Of a DNA stretch of 64,000 bases, positions 13,576 to 28,750 are shown in pieces; the stretch's first letter is position 1, and each line of letters opens with the position of its first letter. The translations under genes and the position numbers were made by a program. Source of the stretch: Lichenostomus cassidix (Eukaryota > Chordata > Aves > Passeriformes > Meliphagidae); contig CM039211.1 of assembly GCA_008360975.2 (NCBI GenBank), positions 3,894,767 to 3,958,766 on the forward strand, in the 5' to 3' direction. The notes below the pieces were generated by a model. That model saw only the letters and a program-made list of their open reading frames with translations, did no database searches and was not told the DNA's origin.

Positions 13576-15154
13576 ATAAAGTCCAAAATGAAATGGTGTG
13601 ACAATTGTGAGACTTGCATTTCATTGTGCTTCGAATTCAGTCATTCCTACGGTCCATAACACAAGTACTGAAGAATTGATGTAAGAAAAATAATCCCTGC
13701 CAGGTCTCTTAATTGCAACAGATCCCAAAAGGATGATTATCCTGGGTGCTAAACAAACACTGGAATGTGGATTAAATGCCCAAGGACAAACACAAGCTCT
13801 GGAATGGGAATTGCCCCTGGCAGGAGTTTCCTGCTCACCTGATAAGCAGTGACTTTTCAGCCTGGATGGGAGGAGAACGCAGAGCAGGGCTGCTGAGGCA
13901 CAGCTCCAGCACCACTGATGTTGCACTTTCACAACTGGGGAGTTAAATTCCCTCAAATAGGGTCAAAATAGGGTTGGGAAACCTGTTTATTCATGGAGGG
14001 AGATAATATTTATGAAGGTATTGCTTTATTAATGGATTTAATCTTAATTTATTTATTTAAGAACTGGAAATTGATGTTATTTTTTCTCGTTCCCATGAAT
14101 AGATTAAGAAGCCTCCACCCTCCAAAAATGAAAGAATTGCACCTCTGTTCAGAATGCACATTGCTGAACTGTTTAAATTACCTCTGCTTCTCAGTGGAGG
14201 AACAAAACCCAGCACAGCATTCATGGGTGTGCATCAAGCTTGCAATTACCAGCTTGGTCTGAAAATGATTCTAAAGGAAGGGTCTTATGATTTACCTTAA
14301 ATATGATCAAGATAGTTAATCTGGTGATTTATGTAGAAATTAAATTACACTTGAAAAGATTTACAACTCACCAGAAAATATAGTTTTTTCATGTGTAACA
14401 TTTAGTAGTATGTGGACAATATAACAACAAACATTTTTAAATTTTATATTACTTAATGTTGTTGCACCTAACCCTGCAGTGTGATCATGAGCTACTCTAA
14501 TTTTTTGATCAATCATCGAATTTTCAACAGTCTTAGCAAAGCATAAATCTGACTCTCACTTATATAATTTCACTGAATAATGACTCATTTAGAGGTAACC
14601 ACATGCAACTGCATCACTTTATATGCTGAAGTACAAACAATAAGAAGGTGTATGCAGAGGTATAAGCAGTTTTGATGATTTTTGTAGTAAAAAGTCAAAG
14701 TAATACCTTTTAAATCCCTCTTTGTGCAATGCTCACAACAGGATTTTTAAAGGGGCATGGAACATATTGATACTTTACTTTTACATACTGTAAATGTATT
14801 TTCACCATGGCACCTGGTATTACACAGAGGGAAACCAGTTTGGCAACCACAAGTATTTTAGAGGCATAAAACTATCAGGTTGTGGGGAGAAAAAAATCAG
14901 TATCAAGTTTCAGGAGGAAGAAAAGAACTGTATTTACAGCTTTAAGGGAAAGGGAGATGAGATTATTCCTTGGGATGAACCATTTTCAATTACAGATTGA
15001 CCAAAAAAAAAAAATTAAGCCTGAGGTGAATTAAAACGGTTAAGTACTAAAACTCCTTAAAAACAGACTTTTAAAGAGAAGCCTTCACAGATGGAACTTT
15101 AACTGCGCAGCAGAGCCGGGTGCTGTTACAACAGGCTTTTTTTATTATTATTAA

Positions 15155-15166
15155 CTTTGATCAAAG
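15155..15166. promoter_or_regulatory. candidate paired TCF/LEF site (palindrome)
   Basis: CTTTGATCAAAG is a perfect 12-base palindrome containing the TCF/LEF core CTTTGAT on each strand. It sits in a stretch with AGCTAATTAAATTTAAAGGG about 50 bases downstream, giving a cluster of plausible transcription factor motifs. Motif occurrence alone is weak evidence. Confidence 0.25.
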
Positions 15167-16060
15167 CTTATTAACCAGCAGCATCAAGCCATTGGTGGAT
15201 TGGACTACACAGGAGAGCTAATTAAATTTAAAGGGCCACAGGCTCCTGAGGGCACAACATGCAATCCCCAAGGCAGGAGCTGGAATGGAGGGGGTGAGAA
15301 CATTTGCATCCTGAGGCAGTGGGAGATGGCAAAGTGCTTGCTCTTATTTACTGTGGGCTCTGCAGAGAGTTTATTACAACCAGTTCTGAACCTGTCCTCG
15401 TCATCAAACATGCAGAAAAGTGTGAGCACTGAATGTCTTGGGAAATATGGAATATTTCCACACACCTCGGCAAGAAACGCAGATGATAAAATTTTATTTG
15501 ATCCAGCAGGGCAGATCACAACATCCTTCCTCACCCTAAGGAGAGGCAACTTCTACCAATTATAATGTGAAATACAACTAAAGAATTTAGGGATGATAGA
15601 AAATAAAATAGAGAGGATGCAAGCTGACTGTAAATTGGTGCACAGCAGCCTTGTTTTGTCCAGAGGCAGACACATGTAATAGCATTTATAACTGAAAATA
15701 ACAATAATAAATCATGCAGTAATTTCTTCCATTGCTTACATCCCACCTGCTATGTTATCCTTCACATCTACTACAGATTGCAGTAATTAAATCCTTCCCT
15801 GCAGCTTTGTCATATACCTGGGAGGAGGAATAACATTCCCTTTCCTGGTCACTTTCCAAGCACTGTGAAAAGCAGACTATTACTCTCCATCTACCTTTGC
15901 AGCTCCTGGGAAGGCAGCAGAGACAGGGAACATTTATCCCATCCTCACTCGTGGTTTAAAAGCCTCCTGACATGTGGACCACTAAAGCACTTTTCAGTTA
16001 ACAGAAGGTCTGATTTGCAGGACAAAGACATGATTGCCAACCATGATGTTTTATTGGTCT

Positions 16061-16094
16061 GATATTGTCAGGATCCCTGATATTCAGGATCCCT
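16061..16094 (+). repeat. short tandem duplication
   Basis: GATATTGTCAGGATCCCT is followed directly by GATATTCAGGATCCCT, two imperfect copies of a 16-18 base unit. Confidence 0.8.
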
Positions 16095-18758
16095 AGGAGG
16101 AAGGGCTCAGTCTGGAGTAAACAAAACCAGCAAAATTCAGCACAGAGGAATCAGTAACAGCTGGGCTGTCCTTAACCAAAGTGTTTCTGCATCCTAAAAT
16201 GACAGAAACACCTTGAATCCACGTGGTGGCATCATGCTGAGTCACCCAGTGGCTCTGGTGGGCTAAGAGAAACTGAGTCTGGCAGTTTCTGGGGTTTGTG
16301 GTTTGTTTTTTTCCCTTTAAAGAAAAACTGGGTCCAGTTGGCAGCAGCACATGAAGAGCCCTATCACACTCCACACCTCTCTGTGACATTTCCATGTCTG
16401 CTCCAGATGGTGAAACTCTGTTGAAGCACCAGGAGAGAAAACAACAACTACACCTGGCTTTGGTGACTCAGACAGAATCTCACCACGCTGGAGCAAAACC
16501 TCAAGACAAACCAAAACCAACCTCGTCCTGCTCCCAGGAAACATTCCTGACACCCATCCATGAAGAGCTGCTTAACAGGAGGAGGATTTCCTTCATCTCC
16601 TCCTTCCTCTCTCAAGGAGGAGCTCACAGGCATTTCAAGGACCTGACACGTCATCTGCAGCAGCTGCTTCAGAATTTATTAATCTGCAGTGAAAGCTTGA
16701 GCTCTCAAACTCACACTCACAGTCCTAAACAACATTTCAAATAAATTTTCCCCATGCTCATGGCATGATGGGCAAACCTCTTGTATACACATACAGTATT
16801 ATTTATCATTTTATTGTTATTTCTAAATGTTGCACTATTTCTAAAAGGTGGAGTTCTCGTCAGCTGTTTTTCTGGCTGCTTTAAAATATTAACTAATTCA
16901 ATTTTAATTTGTTCTTTTACAATATGAAGCATTAACTAGAGCAGTGTGTAGGCAAGACAAAAACTACCCCATTTCAGTTGATCTTGGATTTAAACTGTGA
17001 TGCAGAAACTGCTGTCAAAAAGCAAACCATAAATCATACCTACAAATAGTACTGGAAATGCAAAAAAAAAAAAAAAAAAGAAAGAAATTCCAGGTAAACT
17101 TTTAGGTTCCAGTTTCTGCCCCTTTAAAAAGATTGCACTCAATCATTCTTACTCATTTTATTAATATTTTTCTTCTTTGGGTCTTGTTACAATATTTGCA
17201 TGGCATCAACACCAAACTGATAACCAAATGTGTCTCTCAATTTTCTTTTAATAAACATCAGCAGGTTTTTATTCCAAATCCACTGGAATACCCTCAGTGC
17301 CCCAAAAATTCAGGGAGAGGAACAATTATTGGTGGCTAAAAAAACCTTTGGACAAACTTTTAACTTCTGAAGTTCACAAATCCTGATTTTTTTGCTAACT
17401 TTGCAATGTCTGGATCTCCCAGCTTTCCTGTCATATCCCCATGAGTTTCTATAACACAATTATGTTGTGATGGAATCACCCCAAATTTCCCCCTCCCAAC
17501 ACAAACCAAATCACCTGCTGAGCACTGCTGCTCTTTCAATTAATAGTGAATTATTTGGACATGCACATGTGCAAATATGTTTTGTGTGCATACACACACC
17601 TGCCTTCACTTTCCTTCAAAGAAGCTTTTCAATTATGATCTTTTCTCTTGAGTGTGGGTTTCACCAGTATCTACTAAAATGACCTCAATGATCTAATTCT
17701 CACTGACTCCTGCAATGACATTTCAAGTCCGAAAGGAAAAGTAATATAATGATGGACTAAGAGACAGAAAAACTAAGACAGATAGAAAAAAACCCAAAAC
17801 ATTATCTGTATTATCTTTTATGTCTTACAGTCCTTGAGCTTCATTATCCACTCATTCCATTCATCCCTGAATCACTATTTTCTCCACAAAGACGTGGTCA
17901 GCCTCTTCTCGAGAGTGAAAATTCCAGGCTTCAGATATTCAGCACCTACCTGTGCTTTCCTATTGTTCATTGAAAGAGAAATCTGTGCACACAGGAAGAG
18001 AACCAACTGACCTAAGGCATACTTATTGCAAGGGCTCAGCAGTGCCACTGCCTTGAAATTAATAAAAAAATGAAAAAAATTCTGAAAACTCAAAGGATTG
18101 AGTTAACAGTGTTCATTTATCTGCAAATTTTGCAGCTGAACTCTTCAGTCACAACCAAAACCCTGAGGACTGCGTCCCTCAAAGGCAAAAGAAAGTGTAC
18201 TTTTTTTGTTTGCAACTCAAATAAAAACAGAGTGGCTGTATTTTCCTGTAGCACTGATCAGTCCAGTCATGATCCTCATGATTGCCTGAGCAGGGCAGTG
18301 GGTGTTATTTGCATTATTAAATACACTGATCTAGTTAAGCCCCACTGAATTTAAAAGAAGACTCCACACCTTCCACTGTTCCTTGCCTTTTCACAAAATG
18401 AAGTATTTCTCATTGTGTTATCTGAACTGACCAGTTGCCACCTGAAAGCAAAGATTTCTGGAGAGCACAGGGCAACATTAAATTATTTCTTTCCATGACC
18501 ACAATTTCCTCCACTCATCTGAAGCTCTGCCTACTTCATATAAGGCCAGAAATTTCTCAGCAAATAGGTCCACATGAGTGACAAAGCTCTTTGCCACTTG
18601 CAACAGAGTCCTGAACACTTCTGGTTCCCAGTTTGCACAGAAAATTGCTGTTTTACAGGAGCACAGTGTTGTCTGGATTACTTTTACCTATGGTGGAAAT
18701 AAAAAGCTACAGTGAGAGAGGCCACAGCAAACTCTGCAGACCTGAAGGAATGTTTATA

Positions 18759-18790
18759 CATATGTATATATATTTATTTTCATATATACA
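18759..18790. repeat. AT-rich inverted repeat
   Basis: TATGTATATAT is followed, after about ten bases, by its inverted counterpart ATATATACATA, so a hairpin can form. It lies in a wider TA-rich patch to about 18815. Confidence 0.6.
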
Positions 18791-19494
18791 TATCCACATA
18801 TGTAACCATATAATAATTATCAATGCAGTTTTGAAACTTCGATAGCATTTGCCCTGTGTATTCCCACCAGTTTATCACAAATATGCCAAAATTCTGAATC
18901 ACAGTTAAGTATCTTGTACCGTATCATGGCACATCACTGCATCCCACACACTTTACAAGGCTCTAGTCCTGGAAAAATTTGTCAGATTAAGTTTCAGGAA
19001 CATCTTCACAAGGCCAAAAACTCTCTGACAAATTAAAGTGGATTCTGCTATAAATACATTTTCATTCCATTTATGCACACAGCTCTTTTTATAGCTGTTA
19101 AACCTCCTCTCTTTCCCCTTTTTAAACACCATTGAAACTGTCAGGAGCTACCTTTTACACTTTATCAATCAAGGCACACACATCATGATTCCTAGAATTT
19201 AAAATGGAATTGTTGACGGTTCAGATACTGTTAGACTGTCATTAGTTCTGCAAAGTGTGCAATTTGTCACTTTGCCAGAAATGACAGTGCCTTCACTCGT
19301 GCAACGTGCTTTTAAACCTCCCCTCTCTAATTTGAAAATGCCAGTATTGTACTCTGCTTCAGGAGAGGTATTTTTGAGGCCTGCTGGTTGGCTTGTCACA
19401 GAGCAATCTGTCAGGTAGTATTTTGCCTTCCTTAAGGTTTATTCACATAAAGCCTGTCTGTGATATCACACAAAGACAATGCTTTCTGTCTTAC

Positions 19495-19598
19495 CTGATG
19501 GCAACGAGGCCCGTGTTAGATTTTCACTTTCCTCATCAGTGCTGGCATCATAGTCGTTTTCTCTCTTTATAACCATCTGAGTAGTAGCTATACTATCC
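19495..19598 (-). CDS. XRCC4: XRCC4 exon 6: acidic phospho-tail
   Basis: This exon is 104 nt: one base completing an arginine, 34 codons, and a final G that carries to the next exon. It encodes DSIATTQMVIKREN, then DYDASTDEESEN, then LTRASLPS. YDASTDEESEN matches human YDESTDEESEN almost exactly. In human XRCC4 the threonine (T233) is phosphorylated by CK2 and then binds the FHA domains of PNKP, aprataxin and APLF, so this docking site appears kept. The flanking sequence is unlike human. IKRE fits a hydrophobic-K-x-E SUMO-type motif. The acceptor is gtttttccag and the donor gtaaga. Beyond the donor no further XRCC4 exon was found in the remaining 19.4 kb. Confidence 0.95.
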
Positions 19599-22670
<3,072 letters not shown>

Positions 22671-22803
22671 CATGGAATCACAGATTGGAATTTGGAACTG
22701 GAATTTGGATTGGAAGCCCAAAGCCCATCCAGTGCCACCCCAGCCATGGCAGGGACACCTTCCACTGTCCCAGGCTGCTCCAAGCCCTGTCCAACCTGGT
22801 CCT
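22671..22803 (-). mobile_element. CR1 LINE fragment, 3' end
   Basis: On the plus strand it reads ATCATGGAATCACAGATTGG, then CAGTGCCACCCCAGCCATGG, CAGGGACACCTTCCACTGTC and CAGGCTGCTCCAAGCCCTGT, which is the reverse complement of the CR1 3' end. A GGAATTTGGA unit is repeated near its 3' end. Confidence 0.9.
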
Positions 22804-24530
22804 GAAGTAATTGGCCTTAAATTTTCTGTGTGAAATGAAGAGAGCAGCAGTTATTCTGATATTTTAACTCATCTGTCCCTAAGGTGTGCACACACACACT
22901 CTCTCACACTAACTCACCCCCAGGCACCCTCTTGCTCACCAAAACCCGTGTGATGGTCAAGGAAATGAGAACAGGGAGATGGCACTGGGATGATGGAATT
23001 ATTCCACCCTGTGCCCCATGATTAATGGCACAAAAGCAGCTCTCAGAAGCCTGCTGGCTCTGTATTAATTGTCATGAAGTCCTGAGGAGAGAGGCTGTGA
23101 GCAGAGGGAGCTGCTGTGTCCTGGCTGTGGGTGAGGAGGGAGCGAAATTCTCCACACCACGTGCTCCAAATTTGGTGTTTCACCACTCGGCACCGTGAGT
23201 GATGCAGGATGTAAATCCTGAAATCCTGCCTCCTGAACAAAGACAGGCACAGCTTTGTTCAGCTGGGGGCAACTCGCAGTGTTTGGAGCCAAAACAGCAA
23301 AGGGAGGCAGCAGGGCAGACTGGGCTGTGGCAAAGAGAATTAAAAAAAACACCTATCCAAACCAAATTTTGAAAAAACAAGCAAAAACCCTCCCCCAAAA
23401 TCCCCAAAAAGCCAAACCAAAAAGCTTAATGCTTCTTGAATGAATTTTTTTTTAGATTTTTTTCAGTCTGCACTTAACAGACATGGCCAAAGACTGGTGA
23501 CCATAAAACCTTCAGTGTTTATTTTGAAAAACCATGTTTCATCTACTCAAACTATAAACACAGCTTAAGAAACCCGCCAGCCTGCACTGCTCTTGAGAGC
23601 AAAGTCTGTCAAGCAACTGTGATTTGGTTTTTCTTCTTTTTTTTTTTTTTTTGTTTTTCCTCCTTTTCTTTGGGGTTACTCTGCAAAAGTGCCACCCCAC
23701 CATGGAAATTGATACAAGCACTAATGCCTCTTACACATCAGCGTGTAATGCAGTACAGAGCAGGGGTTATACAATAAACTATTGTTCAATTACACTGTTA
23801 AGCAGTAAAACACTACTTAGGGAGGCCCTTGGCTTGTCAGGGAGACTGTCAGGAGAAACTGTTACTCATTTTAATGAGAGGGAAACAAAACTAATCCCTC
23901 CCAAAAGTTGGCTCTCTTTTTCAAGGTAAATTAACACAAATTAGCTGGATTCTTTCATCAATCTCCCTAGATTGTGTGTTTTTTCAGGTAAAGCTACAGA
24001 AAAGCGAGATAAATCTCTGGCTATTCTATGCTAAGAGTTTTATGCTCACTGACACAAACACAGATTATTTCACTACAGAATGACAGAAAATTCAGATCAT
24101 AAATGCAAAAGCAAGCACAAAAATCTCTTCCAAAATAATGGTACTTTTTCCTATAATATTGGACTCATTTTTCAATTCTGGCTGCTTCAACAAGGGAAAC
24201 AGATGAAAGGAACAGCAACTTATTCCCCACTCAGAAATGCAAATAATTTACACTGCCAGTCTTAAGAATTATAGCAAATAATAAAAAAGCTTCCTAAAGA
24301 AAGTGAATTCTACAGCTAAGAGGTGTTTGGGGTTTTTTTTCCTAAGTCATAAGCTATAATCAGCTTTAACTGCAAATTATTAGTATCTGTTGCACCTTTG
24401 CCAAGGGAGGAGATCCACAATGATGTGGGCTGTGGTTAACAGAGCTCAAAACACCTCTAGTGCATAAAAATTTCTGTCCACAGCTGCTGAGTTTCTCAGG
24501 TGTCACCAGTGAATCCACCTGGGAACTCAC
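22804..24530. other. XRCC4: XRCC4 intron 4, right part, no gene seen
   Basis: Unique intron up to the exon 4 donor at 24530. An A/C-rich patch at 23341-23427 and a T run at 23637-23652 are the only simple-sequence features. The open frames near 23065-23407 are not recognisable. Confidence 0.6.
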
Positions 24531-24697
24531 CTCTTCTCCACGTCGCTCCAGTTGCTGAAAAGCCTTTCATTTTCTCTCTGCAGATGCTCAGTTTTGGCCT
24601 GCAGCTTTCCCAGGCTGTCCAGGCAGTAACCAATGAGCTCCTTGACCACCTCTGCTGGGCTTGGGACTTCCTGCAGCTTCAGAGATCCAAGTCTGAA
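24531..24697 (-). CDS. XRCC4: XRCC4 exon 4: end of head domain and start of the coiled coil
   Basis: This exon is 167 nt: 55 codons from FRLGSLKLQEV to SNWSDVEK, plus the AG of an arginine codon completed by exon 5. FRLGS closes the head domain. PAEVVKELIGYCLDSL and LQAKTEHLQRENERL form the start of the long amphipathic helix through which XRCC4 dimerises as a parallel coiled coil. It aligns without gaps to human residues 106-161. The split arginine corresponds to human Arg161, whose codon also spans the exon 4/5 junction and is a known disease position in human. Human C128 is glycine here, while C130 and W155 are kept. The acceptor is gtgtcccag and the donor gtgagt. A CR1 element ends up 189 bp upstream of the acceptor. 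Confidence 0.97.
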
Positions 24698-24885
24698 CTG
24701 GGACACAAGGAGAGAATACTCGAGTCATTTAACTGCACAAGAAACTTCACTAAGGCCTTGCTCCAGTAAACTTGAATATGAATTTAATTAGCATAAGAAA
24801 TACCTTACAGTGCAAAGGGAGATAATAAATTTGTCACACAGAGAATCGAGGAATATGTGGAATAATCTACATGCTAATTATTTCC

Positions 24886-25292
24886 AGAGGGCCACAACGC
24901 TGAGGAGGAGTCTGGAGCATGTGTGTGCTGAGCACAGAGCTGGGCTGGGCAGGCTGGAGAAGGGAAGGCTGAGGGGATCCATCCATCCATACCAACATCT
25001 CCAAGGGTGCAGAGCATGGGGCAGACTGTTCAGAGGTGCCAGGGACAGCATGAGCAGCCATGGCCAGAAAATAAAGCACAGCAATTCCAGCCCAGCAGCA
25101 GGAAGAGCTTTCCATGGAGGGGCAGAGCCCTGGAACAGCTGCCCAGGGAGGGCTGGAGTGTCCCTGTCTGGAGACATGCCAACCCAGCTGGACACCTTGC
25201 TGGGTCACTGCTCCAGGGACCCTTGGGCTGGGGGAGCTCCAGAGGTCCCTCCAATCCCAAATATCCTGGGATTCTGGGATTCTGTGATTTAT
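24886..25292 (+). mobile_element. CR1 LINE fragment, 3' end, next to XRCC4 exon 4
   Basis: Recognised by GAGGGCCACAACGCTGAGGA, GGCTGGAGAAGGGAAGGCTG, GGAACAGCTGCCCAGGGAGG, CCAGAGGTCCCTCCAATCCC and the closing ATTCTGGGATTCTGTGATT. It is sense on the plus strand, hence antisense to XRCC4. Its left border lies 189 bp from the first base of exon 4. Overlapping open frames on both strands come from the element and are not genes. Confidence 0.92.
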
Positions 25293-27572
25293 GCAGCTAA
25301 TATGTGAAATCTAGCCAGCAAGCTGTCACCCCCAGGGTTCAGACAGCAAGTTCCTTAATCATAAAAGGAGACCTTCAATTAAACAGGCAGCCTCCTCCAT
25401 TCAGTGAGATTAAAGCATCTCTAATGAGCTGCTGTATTTTCTGCAGCAATGGAGATGTTGTACAGGATATGCAAGAGGTCTGAGCAGATTTGTTTTGCCT
25501 GGCCTGGGAGAAACAACATAAAACTGTTGTTTTTATAATGATAAAGGAAGAATAGCTCAGCCATACATACCAACCAGTGCCAGCTGAGCTCTAACCACAC
25601 AAAGCTGGGTGGAGACACATAAATATCCAACACCACGGTTTGAGGCAGTGGAAGAAGGATTTTGAGGCTGCTGGACGAGGGTCATGTGTTATCTTGAAAA
25701 AGGCAAATCAGGAATGAAGGGCCTGGAGTGGGCAGAGGATGGGGAATCTGAGTCTCCTCAAGGTACACTCCTGCAGCACAGAGAACCTACAGTAACCCAG
25801 GGGGTTTTCTGAGCCGCTCCAATCCAGAGGCAACACCACTTGCCTGATTAGACAGAAAAAGACTTGAGGGAACAGGTTTTGAGAAAAGCACAGTGGGTTG
25901 GAAGACACAATTGTGACTTTGGACAGCTTAAGCTGCAGCAGAAGCAGATCTTTCAGGAGAAAGGAGTTACTGAAATTAGTCCTATTTGGTTGAAAATTGC
26001 TGCAGAAACATCGAGTTGGTGCATTGAAGGAGAAGGGGTCCTCTCTTGCATCTTGCAATTATCAAAAAGACTGACATAAATTTTGAGGCATTTCCCTATG
26101 AACAGAAGTATTACCTATCTTTTCAACTTGAATACATAGCTATAACATCTTAAAAATACATAAATGTAAGTGGTACATATGCTAGGGAAGAGTTTACTCT
26201 GTGTTGTGGCACCTCACCTATTAAAATCAGAAATGCAGTTTGATTCATTTTCCCCCCATTTTACTTGGGAGGGCATGGAAAACTACATAAAAGACATAAA
26301 TGAAAAAAAAAAAAAATCTGTTGTTTGTTGACACCTCTTTAAAAGCAAGTTTCACAAATACCATGCATAAAGTTTGGCTAAAAAAGGCCTGGTAAAAACT
26401 GCTCACAAAGCTTTCAAAGGCATTGTTTGAAACAAGCAACAGTCCTTTGAGTTGGACCTTTTATCTGTCTCTGCCACAACACATGATACCATCCTGACCT
26501 TCTCTTCAGCAAGGTCAGTCTATCAGAAAATGTGGAAAACCCAAAGGTTTAATTTCCAATTAGCCACCAGATTCACATGTGCTGCCCCTAATGTGTTGCT
26601 GTCTTTAGCTGACGTACATCTGATGGCTACAGATGCAAAGATACTTCTAATTTATTTTTGGAAATTAGATTACACTATCAGTAGCCCACAGATTGGCGCA
26701 CACCCCCTGAATATCACACTTGTCTGACAGCATTAACAAGGATGGACTTTTGTGTAAAGGAAACTGTTTTTCATCACTTGCAAGCCACCACCACACTATT
26801 TGGATAAAGAATTCACAGAGATAGAGAGGCACAGTAGCACAGATAAATAGGATCACAATCTTTTACCGTGAAGGAAATAGCAAGGAGAGCACATCACATC
26901 ATTTTTGTCTTATGCCTTAATATATTCAACTGAGATAAGGTACAGGCAAGTATGTTTAATCAGGACAAACAAATTAGTTTTCACTGCACAAAAAAAAAAG
27001 AAAAAAATATGCGTAATCCTAAAACAGGTTGAAGTGAGTAGCAATAGATTTATTCTGCAAGCCTGGTACCACTGCACAACCAAAATCATGCCACACAGCA
27101 GACACTCCAAAGGCAGTTACAATTACAAAAAAAACCAAAAAACAACACTGCTACAGACAATGTTCCCATCCTTGCAGGTGTTGAAGACTATCACTGACAG
27201 TTAATCTTTAGTGTAGTCTTTAATTCAGTCTTTATGTAAAGCAATTGACTGTTATTTACTTTCTTACTCTAAACTTCCTTGTCCTGCTTTCTCTGTCTTG
27301 GACACAAACCTGTGGAGCATTTCTAGGAGGGGAGCAAAGGAAGCCCAACACCAGGAGGCTTACATTTATTAGCAGCTGCTGACAATTCAACTAAAAAAGA
27401 ACTAAAAACAGTAAGGTTTCTGCAAAACAAGTTTTCTTCTCTATCTTCCATCCTCCCCTGGTCACCTAATCTTAATGTAGGGTAGTTGTGGGGAGCACAT
27501 TGTCCAGCTACCTCCAGGAAAACTCAGAATGTTTGGTTACAGCCCTAATTAAAACAAGAGTGATGTGACAAT
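25293..27572. other. XRCC4: XRCC4 intron 3, no gene seen
   Basis: Unique AT-rich intron. An A run at 26302-26316 and an A-rich patch at 26991-27008 are the only simple features noted. Confidence 0.55.
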
Positions 27573-27655
27573 CAGGAACAGTGGGAGGTCTCCCACCCCC
27601 TGGAAGGGAGGGGAACGAGATGGGTTTAAGGTCCCTTCCACCCCAAGCCCTCCTG
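27573..27655 (+). mobile_element. short CR1 3' remnant
   Basis: GGAACAGTGGGAGGTCTCCC, then GATGGGTTTAAGGTCCCTTC and CACCCCAAGCC resemble the last 80 bases of CR1 before the terminal repeats. Short and diverged. Confidence 0.65.
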
Positions 27656-28539
27656 TGGCTCCATGGCACTGGATGTGGGGTTTTGCCCTGCTTCCTTCAC
27701 ATAGCACATTGCACACCACAAACCCTTCTCCCAGGCTGTTCCTCCAGCGTGGAATTGTTTTTCTGCACCTATTTAACACACAGAGACATCAGCACTAACA
27801 ATAGCAGCGCCGCTATCTTGGCAAATTACATCTGAGTGGCGTTTGCCCCACCAAGAGCCTGGTGCTGAGAGGCTGATAAGCCAAAAAGGCAGCCAGGTTC
27901 ACTGAATTCCCAAAGCAGGAGCAGAACAACACAAAGGGAAAAGAAACCTCAGGGTAGTTTTGCTCCCTGGCATCCCAAACTGGAAAGCAAACTGGTAGAG
28001 GAGATGGCAAAACAACACAATTTTACATCCCAGGACTCTGAATTTGGGACAGATGTGTAAATTGCAGGCAGAATTCTATAAAAATAAATGTTGTGGGGGG
28101 GAAAATATATGGTTAAAAAGGAGGCATTAGTTTTCCCCACACACTGCTAAGCTTTTCCTTGCAACTAAACCGAGGAACAGTGCAGTAATTCGTCCTTCAT
28201 CGCCAAAACCACAGTAGTGACACTGGGAAAACTGGAAACAAGGAGATTCAGTGGAAGTGGTTAAAGATCAGGGTATCATAACAAACAGTTAACTGGGTGG
28301 GATATCAAGATAAACAGCTCTTGCTTACTGCAGGAGTGAAAGAAAACATCATTAACACCTCACTGAGCTAATTTGACAAGCAACATGTCTGGTTTGGATC
28401 ACGTTTCCAAGGTGACTTTGTAAATTTGTAACGGTGAATTTTAATTTTTTTGTCAGCTTTGTAAATTCCTGCACATTGCTGCTCCCCAGATGAATTTAAA
28501 TTTCTCACCGTTCTTACAGCTGCTGTAGCTCTCTGGCTC
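27656..28539. other. XRCC4: XRCC4 intron 3, no feature seen
   Basis: Unique sequence, nothing recognised. Confidence 0.5.
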
Positions 28540-28750
28540 TGCATCATCTGCAGATGTAACTAATGTGCTTTCTACTTCCCTTTTCAGATCATTCAAGAAA
28601 ACATTATGTAAAACACTGAAGCACTAAACACTTCATTTATACAGAGAAGGAGCAGATCTGGTAGAGGTCCCAGGGGACAACAGACTGACTGTGACTGATA
28701 TACTGCTGCCCTTCAATATCCGTTTTAATGTTTGTTGGGATTTTTTTTCA
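28540..28750 (-). mobile_element. degraded CR1/L3-like LINE, reverse transcriptase 3' part
   Basis: On the plus strand GCATCATCTGCAGATGTAAC, CAGATCATTCAAGAAAACAT, AAACACTGAAGCAC and AGGTCCCAGGGGACAACAGA follow in order the antisense pattern of the reverse transcriptase region of CR1 and L3 elements (GTCATCTGCAAA ... CATTGATGAAGAT ... AACAGCACTGG ... CCCTGGGGAACACC). Strongly diverged, so it is an old copy. The call rests on pattern memory. Confidence 0.45.

Larger units (their letters stand above)
13576..19494. other. XRCC4 intron 6, no gene seen
   Basis: Unique intron left of exon 6. I looked on the minus strand for the C-terminal XRCC4 exons (a basic RKRR-type signal, a serine-rich tail ending DLFDEI in human) and did not find them here or further left. 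Minor items are a small tandem duplication at 16061-16094, a 12-base palindrome at 15155, an A run at 17061-17078 and an AT hairpin near 18759. Confidence 0.55.

Noticed and set aside
24810..25307. 165-codon plus-strand frame next to XRCC4 exon 4
   Set aside because: It is read through the CR1 element and does not resemble a CR1 or host protein in frame.
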